Assembly (NCBI RefSeq): GCF_026914265.1
Contig: NC_069127.1
Coordinates: 18,859,045-18,923,044, forward strand
Length of the DNA stretch: 64,000 nucleotides
Direction of reading: 5' to 3'
Source of the DNA: Mya arenaria
Lineage: Eukaryota > Mollusca > Bivalvia > Myida > Myidae
The notes under the pieces: model-generated
The model's input: only the letters and a program-made list of their open reading frames with translations
Databases searched by the model: none
Told to the model about the DNA's origin: nothing
Part shown: positions 24,701-32,200 of the stretch, in pieces
Numbering within the stretch: position 1 is the stretch's first letter
Layout: each line of letters starts with the position of its first letter
Program-made: the position numbers and the translations under genes

Positions 24701-26018
24701 ATAACACATGAAGATCAACCCAAACTTGCCAGATAAATTCATGAAACCCAACTGAGTAAACATGTAACATTAGTGTTAATATATAGCACACATAATACAA
24801 TATTCTTCTATAGTTCTTACCTCTAAGTGAAAATGTTTATTCCTCATATCTTTCCCAAAGTGTGGTGTTTCAGTTCTGTATTTATCAAATTTTGGACAAG
24901 TAAAAGGAGCTGGTGGTGGTGTATATTCTTCCTGTAAAAAACATAAAATTGTTAAACATTCATCGAGGAACTTATTGGTGACATGATGTTAATTATAAGC
25001 CCAATCAATGTAGCGTTTAAGAATGTGCTTTAAAAAAACCCTCAAAGCCCACAGTCGATTCTGAAGACATATTTCATATTAAAAGCAACTTACAATAATA
25101 TTCAGTACTTATATAATTCAATGGCCAATTCATCTGACACAAGAAAACATGGTGTTTATTTATTTCATCTGTAAAAATATGGCCAGTTATCACTTCTATC
25201 TTTAATCCTTTTATATATATGTTTTATTCCTGTAGAGTAGGGCCTGGGGCAAAGCACTGTTCATACATTTTATAAGTGCCACATTATTTTTACCTATACA
25301 GGTGTTGAGCAGGTGTGTAAGCGACCCAGTATCTCTGTTAGGAGAGCAATCACCATTTAAGAAAGCTAGTGCCAGTCTGGCTGAGCATATTTCTCACCCT
25401 GTTACAAAGGGGGCCCAATGAGGGACTGTGACTGTACATTATATGTACTCAATATCGTACCAGTGTATTCGTCGAGATCATTTTTTCCTTGTAATCCATC
25501 CTGGAAATTCAGTGACAAATTCCAACTTGGCAGGGGATTATGTCACAGTATCATTACTAATACAAGTGTTGAGCAGGTGTGTAAGCGGCCAGGAAGCTCA
25601 GTCAGTAGAAGAGCACTCACCATGTTAGGGAGGGGTAGGGGATTCAAGCCCGAGTCTGGCAGCACATTGTATTCTCCTTGTGACATAAGGGACTGTAGAC
25701 AGCATACATTGAGACTATCACCTCTGATAAGTGCTTTGCAGAACTTTAACATTTTACGATGCCTTGGCATTCCACCACAAACCTCTGCCTCAGGAACGTG
25801 ATTTATAATTAAGAAAAAAACTCAAACTTCAAAGCCATCCCCATGTTCAACCTATCTTGTAGGACAAACATTGACACATGCTCATTTTTCAGGTGCATAT
25901 AAATGTAGGTAAATGCTAGGAAATAATAATAATAAATTGTAATTACATTTGACAGATCCAGCAGCTCCTGTACATTTGAGGCATGGAATGACCCAAAGTC
26001 CCTTTTTACTGTAGACAT
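15748..26018 (-). CDS. PLP-dependent class V aminotransferase family, isopenicillin-N-epimerase-like; 12 exons, 435 aa
   Basis: Complement exons are 25947-26018, 24821-24931, 24441-24509, 24081-24171, 23841-23957, 23301-23395, 22990-23111, 22341-22564, 17333-17443, 16903-16959, 16229-16341 and 15748-15873. All phases agree and total 1308 bp ending in TAA. Family hallmarks in order: FLNHGAFGG near residues 66-74, QPLRFYDRELLP, ENATTALN, the PLP-binding DGAHALG (Asp233), and the Schiff-base lysine in NAHKWL (Lys259). IWAGLHDYSPFLALHTVLDF and WGTELAAPP follow, then a C-terminal LYVRISAHIYNHLGEYE. The family includes bacterial isopenicillin-N epimerases, plant L-cysteine desulfhydrase and fungal Egt2 (hercynylcysteine sulfoxide lyase). 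The substrate here is unknown. No targeting signal is evident, so it is probably cytosolic. Intron 8 is 4.9 kb and contains a separate VWA gene. The start codon lies 264 bp from that of divergent TMEM9. Confidence 0.93.
15874..16228. other. Intron 11 of the PLP enzyme gene
   Basis: The sequence is AT-rich and contains no recognised element. The plus-strand frame across it (15912-16112) shows no family feature. Confidence 0.5.
17475..18215. repeat. Modular dispersed repeat in intron 8 of the PLP enzyme gene
   Basis: It opens with CACGGATGCCCTTATATGC and ends in CGGACAAGGGCAATTCTATA followed by TGCCCCCCC. Between these are three diverged modules of about 160 bp with phrases such as 'TTTGCTAATTCAAGGACCAT', 'TTTGCTAAATCGAGGGCCAT' and 'GACTCTAGGTGCACTAGTTT'. 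The end motif is shared with the element at 46975-47622, so the two belong to one architectural class. No transposase is present. Confidence 0.65.
18216..19090. other. Intron sequence with simple repeats
   Basis: It holds a TATATA run near 18632, an ATT/ATC triplet run near 18905-18935, and a poly-C tract at about 19021-19033. No exon was seen. Confidence 0.45.
19407..20864 (-). CDS. VWA-domain protein with histone-H1-like lysine-rich linker (485 aa), nested in an intron
   Basis: The start chosen is the ATG at 20864 (MALPNGNMEIVFSFDTTGSM), eight bases inside an exon whose acceptor is a pyrimidine-rich ..TTTTTTCAAG ending at 20873. Residues 8-210 form a von Willebrand A domain with a MIDAS of the D-T-T-G-S-M-S type (Asp15). 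A later TSGGDSDECYELVLHEV segment and ALVMIGDCNPHEPNYP fit the VWA subtype seen with alpha-kinase vwkA-like proteins. Residues about 245-320 are a Lys/Ala/Val repeat (AAKKVGVKKAVAAKKVSEAK type) closely resembling a histone H1 tail. The remaining ~165 residues are Cys- and Arg-rich (CRKYVVFRKMCRRGFCSEKR) and match nothing I know. The coding region is one exon; a short 5' non-coding exon probably lies at 21010-21104. AATAAA-type signals occur on this strand near 19107-19120. Confidence 0.88.
   Translation of the reverse strand: MALPNGNMEIVFSFDTTGSMSSCLAEVRGRVSDMAQRLQADIPGIRIGIFAHGDYCDKHNYITKHVDLTTDIAKLMDFVQKVKATSGGDSDECYELVLHEVRTKLSWTPGTQRALVMIGDCNPHEPNYPQNKLKLDWRKEADALAGIGVRIYSVQCASYGADHFYGDIAKRTGGQHLRLSDFKNVFDFLMTVCYREKSDDLFTSYEKEVRARCGTVNKDLDKLFGDLRDKAPMDVDSDTSSKSDKPLPKAKKFVAAKKVGVKKAVAAKKVSEAKKVVAAKKAVETKKAVGAMKVPAFRAKSPLKRLRKPKRSLDKFADKNLPKLRRENVPENNFLLRELNWSPWKLIMSTLKVEEETCIPRKACGFRVKELFGDQTKVPAIYEVAIQPKYRCRKYVVFRKMCRRGFCSEKRWERNIFSGGNLQQQLSKCLQNNCKVYIRRVILKDDKLSTAVRKNVSRYDYAWKNGKSSSSEQREVTRAGVQISF
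20873..21009 (-). other. Intron in the VWA gene 5' UTR
   Basis: The donor ATCAG|GTATGC (complement of 21010/21009) and the acceptor TTTTTTCAAG|GCTTCGG (20873/20872) define a 137-bp intron upstream of the start codon. Confidence 0.6.
21101..21127 (-). promoter_or_regulatory. Core promoter of the nested VWA gene (TATA plus initiator-like)
   Basis: On the minus strand TATAAATA (21120-21127) stands just upstream of TTCAGTG (21101-21107), an initiator-like TCAGTG. The spacing is about 23 bp, slightly short of the usual 28-31. It lies about 90 bp upstream of the inferred 5' UTR donor, so the gene appears to carry its own promoter inside the host intron. Confidence 0.4.
21826..22110. mobile_element. 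Candidate short element with imperfect inverted ends
   Basis: The left side AGTGGATCCAGAGGTGGCG and the right side, read in reverse as CTTCAAGGGCGGTCCTAGGAC, are weakly similar. The interior has a GGCGCACCCAGCGCCCCCC poly-C block. The layout resembles small MITE-like repeats, but the inverted ends are poor. Confidence 0.3.
22630..22868 (+). mobile_element. tRNA-derived SINE (V-SINE-like), plus orientation
   Basis: It begins GTTGTCCAATTAGCACAGTG, with A-box TTAGCACAGTGGTTAGCG and B-box GGGTTCAATTCTC. The body (GGTCACCAAGCCGGAAAAGT, then CACAACACAAGACCACACTC) and the tail (ATAATCGTTGTAAAATAT) match the minus-strand copy at 8944-9175. It is inserted in intron 7 of the PLP enzyme gene. Confidence 0.85.
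25300..25700 (+). mobile_element. Two fragments of a second tRNA-like SINE
   Basis: 25558-25690 has an AGCTCAGTCAGTAGAAGAGC A-box-like segment and a GGATTCAAGCCC B-box-like segment inside GGCCAGG...TCTGGC. A diverged relative precedes it at 25300-25415, sharing 'GTTGAGCAGGTGTGTAAGCG' and 'CAGTCTGGC'. Both are in intron 1 of the PLP enzyme gene. Confidence 0.5.
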
Positions 26019-26282
26019 TATCAAGTTACTTTAATCTTTTAGTTGAGCTGAATATCTGATGCACTAGATTTTGTCTCCAAAATTGACATAAACCAAACAT
26101 AACATCACAAGCTTTGTTCAAAATCAATGGCAAAAATAGAAACAAGGGGAATAACTAGACCTTTTTGTACAAATCCCTTTTTACCGTTTTGTCTAGATTT
26201 CTCAGGATAGGGCAGCGGTTTATGAACTGTCATAAGTTATGAAGATCTAAATAAAGTCAATAAGTTGTTTTCTCTAACCGTA
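26019..26282. promoter_or_regulatory. Shared head-to-head promoter region
   Basis: Only 264 bp separate the ATG of the minus-strand PLP enzyme (26018) from the ATG of plus-strand TMEM9 (26283), so both 5' UTRs and core promoters must lie here or overlap. There is no TATA box or clear CpG island. Confidence 0.6.
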
Positions 26283-29200
26283 ATGATGGCATCACTTACT
26301 TTTATGGGCAGTCATTCATGTTTTGTATCAGCCTGCATTTTACTTTCTGTACTCATATCACAATGCGAGGTAAATTTTACGATTTCCTGTAATTTTATTG
26401 GTGAAAATATCTGGGTGGGGTAACATGTATTTATTTTATTTTTTAGAGTTAGGGTGACTTGTACCTTGGACCAATTATCTTACTCCCAGCTTGTACTAAA
26501 CTTGGTGTTATAGTTACATTTATGTTAACGGTAAGGGTTAGTTTTAGGGCATCAAATTGTTACGGACCAAGGGTACATAGAATTACCGGAATCTCCCTAA
26601 CTACCAAAAGCCACCGGAATCTACCGGAATCCCCTGAGAAATAACTTAAATTTAAAACTTAATATTGTTTTAGTTTATATAAGTGTTTGGAGGTGTTTTA
26701 ATTATTTACTACCCATTATATATCATTATGAGCGTATGTACGTACATACTATCTGAAAGGGTACGGGGATTCCGGTAGTTTTCATGTCAGTATACAACGA
26801 CTATAATGAGTATAAGTCTGTATTTAAGGAATATGGATAAGGATTCCGGTAGTTTACCGCTGATTATGTTTTGACCAAGCTACCGGAATCCCCTGTGAAT
26901 TAGTAAAATAACTAAATTTCAATACTATTTCAAGTATTTTAATGCTTGAATATAGAATGAAGTAAGAGTTTTAATCTAAAAGTGACAAGGATTCCGGTAG
27001 TTTACCGCTGATTATGTTTTGACCAAGCTACCGGAATCCCCTGTGAATTACTAAAATAACTAAATTTCAATACTATTTCAAGTATGTTAATGCTTGAATA
27101 TAGAATGAAGTAAGAGTTTTAATCTAAAAGTGACAAGGATTCCGGTAGTTTACCGCTGATTATGTTATGACCAAACTACCGGAATCCCCTGTGAATTACT
27201 AAAATTAGTAAAATAACTAAATTTCAATACTGTTTCAAGTATGTTAATGCTTGAATATAGAATGAAGTAAGAGTTTTGATCTGAAAGTGACAAGGATTCC
27301 GGTAGTTTACCGCTGATTATGTTCTGACAAAACTACCGGAATCCCCTGTGAATTACTAAAATTATTAAAATAACTAAATTTCAATACTATTTCAAGTATG
27401 TTAATGCTTGAATATAGAATGAAGTAAGAGTTTTAATCTGAAAGTGACAAGGATTCCGGTAGTTTACCGCTGATTATGTTCTGACAAAACTACCGGAATC
27501 CCCTGTGAATTACTAAAATTATTAAAATAACTAAATTTCAATACTATTTCAAGTATGTTAATGCTTGAATATAGAATGAAGTAAGAGTTTTAATCTAAAA
27601 GTGACAAGGATTCCGGTAGTTTACCGCTAATTATGTTATGACCAAACTACCGGAATCCCCTGTGAATTACTAAAATTATTAAAATAACTAAATTTCAATA
27701 CTATTTCAAGTATGTTAATGCTTGAATATAGAATGAAGTAAGAGTTTTAATCTAAAAGTGACAAGGATTCCGGTAGTTTACCGCTGATTATGTTATGACC
27801 AAGCTACCGGAATCCCCTGTGAATTACTAAAATAACTGAATTTCAATACTATTTCAAGTATGTTAATGCTTGAATATAGAATGAAGTAAGAGTTTTAATC
27901 TAAAAGTGACAAGGATTCCGGTAGTTTACCGCTGATTATGTTATGACCAAACTACCGGAATCCCCTGTGGAGCGGCCAGACCCCAAACTCCTGCAGGCAC
28001 TCAGGGCTTTCCAGCCCCACCTGGTCGTCATTATCCTAGGGGGGGAAACGACGTATCGGCAACATCATCTCCAAGACAGATCGCCGGAGATGTTCTACAT
28101 CTAAGGGATGTACTCCTGGACGCGGGCGTACAAGAAGTGTACCTCTGTGGCATCACAGAACGCGGTACCTTCCCGAGGAGCGTGGACTTAACCCACCGGA
28201 GTTTCAACGCCCAGAGGAAAAAGATCAACGAAATCTTTAATGACAGCGGCAGCTATTTGTGTATGAAAAATATAAGATTCCCTAAACATTATTTAAAAGA
28301 TTTAGTTCATCTTGATGAGACAGGGTTGAAAAAACTATTTTTCCTCATTCGCGTGGTTATGTTTTGAATTAAATGTGACTTGTTCTTATTGTTTACGAGA
28401 AATAAATTTTCATTTATATCGGTGAATTTGTTTTCCCCATTCAACATAAATAACATTATAAAGGATCAAGAAACAGATTCTGTCCGACATCCATCTATGT
28501 ATTATTGGTACTCTATTGTCACGTGTTAGCGGTCTTCCCTTCCAGCTACAGTAACATCATTCATATTGAAAAAAGAAATATATAGATAGAACACGACACA
28601 AATATACAACAAAATATCATTTTCAAAAACGTAATTCAAATACTCCTATTGTATTCTACGTTAAATCTGAAAAAGAAAACAGTATTGAAATTTAGTCATT
28701 CTGTCTCACAGGGGATTCCGGTTGGGGATTTGGTCAAATCGTTATAATCGACAATCCGACCTGCAAACTACCGGAATCCTTGTCACTTTCTTTATATGGA
28801 AATATGATTATAAAGGTGTACCTCGTAGAACATTACATATATTAAAGCTTAAAAATACCCCAAACAACATTTACGTAATGTTTAATTAGATTTGGGTACC
28901 AAAAATATTTCAGTAAAGTTTAATTATTATTTCTCAGGGGATTCCGGTAGCTTGGTCAAATCGTTATAATTGGCAATCCGACCTGCAAACTACCGGAATC
29001 CTTGTCACTTTCTGTATATGGAAATATGATTATAAAGGTGTACCTCGTAGAACATTACATATATTAAAGCTTAAAAATACCCCAAACAACATTTACGTAA
29101 TGTTTAATTAGATTTGGGTACCAAAAATATTTCAGTAAAGTTTAATTATTATTTCTCAGGGGATTCCGGTAGCTTGGTCAAATCGTTATAATTGGCAATC

Positions 29201-32200
29201 CGACCTGCAAACTACCGGAATCCTTGTCACTTTCTGTATATGGAAATATGATTATAAAGGTGTACCTCGTAGAACATTACATATATTAAAGCTTAAAAAT
29301 ACCCCAAACAACATTTACGTAATGTTTAATTAGATTTGGATACCAAAAACATTTCAGTAAAGTTTAATTATTATTTCTCAGGGGATTCCGGTAGCTTGGT
29401 CAAATCGTTATAATTGGCAATCCGACCTGCAAACTACCGGAATCCTTGTCACTTTCTGTATATGGAAATATGATTATAAAGGTGTACCTCGTAGAACATT
29501 ACATATATTAAAGCTTAAAAATACCCCTAACAACATTTACGTATAGTTTAATTAGATTTTGGTACCAAAAACATTTCAGTAAAGTTTAATTATTATTTCT
29601 CAGGGGATTCCGGTAGCTTGGTCAAATCGTTATAATTGGCAATCCGACCTGCAAACTACCGGAACCCTTGTCACTTTCTGTATATGGAAATATGATTATA
29701 AAGGTATACCTCTTAGTACATAACATATATTAAAGATTAAAAACACCCCAAACAACATTTAAGTATAGTTTAATTATTATTTCTCAGGGGATTCCGGTAG
29801 CTTGGTCAAATCATTATAATCGGCAATCCGACCTGCAAACTACCGAAATCCTTGTCACTTTCTGTATATGGAAATATGATTATAAAGGTATACCTCTTAG
29901 TACATAACATATATTAAAGCTTAAAAACACCCCAAACAACATTTAGGTATAATTTAATCAGATTATGGTAGATTCCGGTGGATTCCGGTAATAAGGGGAT
30001 TCCGGTAATTCTATGGACCGACGGACCAATTGCAAAATTGCTCCCTGGCCTAGGCTTTGCCAGCAAATATAGATAATTCAGCAATGAGCTTGAACCACCC
30101 CCCTCCCTCTTTAGATATGCTTTTAAGCAAAATTTAATGAGTAATCGGTTATCAATAGGATAGAATGCACTATGCATTAATCATTGTCCCTTTTTCGTAC
30201 ACATACCCTCAAATTAGTTGCAAGCTATTTGATACCCTGATTTGGTACTCAATGGGAAACACTATAAGTAAAAATTGGGTGTATTCCCCCTTCCCATCAT
30301 CAGAGATAAAGATAACGTGCATAGTTGCGTATATATATATGCAATTATAAGTAATAAAAGACGCAATTATTCTAAAAATTGGCACATTACAAAAGGTACA
30401 ATGAAAGGCAGAAATGCAAGTTGATAAAGATAATCATGTTGTGAATTAAAAATAAAAATTGGAAACTCAATTCGTCTAAATTTGGTGGACATATTTAACC
30501 TCAGTGAAAGATAGTCCGTTGTTTCCGTGCTTGTTTGATCATTTTCCAGAAGCAAATCAAAAATAAACGGATGCCTCAGAGTAATTGACTATCTATTAGT
30601 ATAAAGGTATTTTATTTAGTATAAGTAAATACGATGCTTTATGATCAAAGGCATGCAGGCGGAATATAACAAGTTTTTTCTGCAAGATTTCCCAAAACAA
30701 TGTCAAAAGAAAGAGGACAAAAAAATTCAGTCAAAACTCAATCAAACACGTTGACAAATTATTTGTATCCACCACAATCTGAGACAATAGTTTGGGAGAT
30801 CTTAAATGAATTAATTATTAACAGGTTTTAAAAAGGGCAAGTTGCTGAAGAAAGGGACAGGGTGTAAATTGTGAAAATGGCACATTGTGTTAGGCTGTGG
30901 ATAACTTGAATATTATAAAATTGACAAACGAACTTCTAGCGACTTTCTGAACAATCTGGCCACTGTAAGAAATGTGTTTAATGGAAGTGTTGTTACATTG
31001 ACATTGTTTTGTGTTTTTGCTTAATAATGAATTATTTATCACACACTATTTTTGATTATTCACAGGGTGCCACCTCAACAAAGACAAGTTTTGAGGATGC
31101 TAGATGCAAGTGTGTGTGCCCGAAATTTCAGAAGGATGCTAACAGCACTGTAAATGAACGTACGGTCTTCATAAGTCCCAATGCTGACCCTAACAATTGG
31201 TATACATCTTTTTTATCCTTTATATAAGTTTTATTAACGGATATTAGGATAATATTCTATGGCATATTCTAGTTTTGGGTTTTGACTTGTGGGGCCGGAG
31301 GGAATGAAACGGGTGGTTTCCACTCAATAACTTTAGTAATAAAACTGTGTGCAGGGGTTTGTGGGGTGAAGTCATTGTTACTAAAATAGAAAAAAATATT
31401 TCTGCTTTATAACATTTATCATCCTTGATGGAGTAATGATGAAACTTTGTGTGGAGGAAGTGTATGTAAAGACCTAATTTGAGATTAATCTATTGCTTTC
31501 AGGGTCAAGGGCACTGCTACTTTAAAAAGAAAATGGTTTCTCCTCCGTATTTTAAGTGTTGATGGATAGTTATAAAATGTTAGAGTTTATGTAGCTTGGG
31601 ATTGTATGATTGTTACTAAAATATAAAAACAACATTTCCATTCAGTAGCTCAAGTTCGATTTAGAATCATACATTAATGAAAAGTTTTGTTAAAGAAACT
31701 TATGTGAAGACATACCTTAGCTTTGCTTTTGGTCAATTGTGTCAAGGTCGCTGTAACTAAACACAAAAAGATGAATTTTGCATTGCACTTTTCATGTTTA
31801 CAATTGTATATATTTATCTGTCTTTCAGCAACTGTGACTTTGTGGTCGGTGACAAGATTGACTCCAAGTTCTGTGCCATGTGCCAGTGTAAATATGAAAA
31901 CAGAAATACAGCTACAATTAAGGTAAATGTTGCTTTATCATATCTGCGTATGTTTTTTGGAGATGCCTTAGTAAATTCCTGTAAAGAATTATATTTTAGA
32001 AATTGCATGTTGATCAAATAACAAGCGTGAACAGAGTCATCACTGTTTTGCCTCATTAAGGTACTCATTTGTACAATGTAGTTCTTTGATATGATATATA
32101 TCATCATGGTTGTTCTTATCCAGTCCAAACCCTTCAACATTTACAGGTAGTTGTGATCATAATCATCTGCGTAACTTCGCTGTTACTGATCTACATGCTG

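Larger units (their letters stand above)
26564..30027. mobile_element. Composite TIR element with two inverted satellite arrays flanking an SGNH-hydrolase fragment
   Basis: The left end GGACC...CATAGAATTACCGGAATC (from 26564, core at 26576) recurs in reverse complement at the right end (core at 29998-30015, outer GGTCC to 30027). Similarity between the ends continues for about 60 bp through further ACCGGAATC motifs. Inside are a left array (26839-27971), a GC-rich central piece with coding similarity (27971-28367), and a right array (28711-29990) whose units are the reverse complement of the left type. Both unit types share GTGACAAGGATTCCGGTAGT and GACCAAGCTACCGGAATCCC. No transposase or recombinase was seen, so it is non-autonomous as it stands. 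It sits in TMEM9 intron 1. A possible AATTG target duplication flanks it but is not convincing. Confidence 0.8.

Noticed and set aside
26839-27971. CRISPR-like regular direct repeats with palindromes
   Set aside because: The window is eukaryotic with spliced genes. Spacers are as conserved as the repeats, and the unit is 148-157 bp, so this is a satellite array inside a mobile element.
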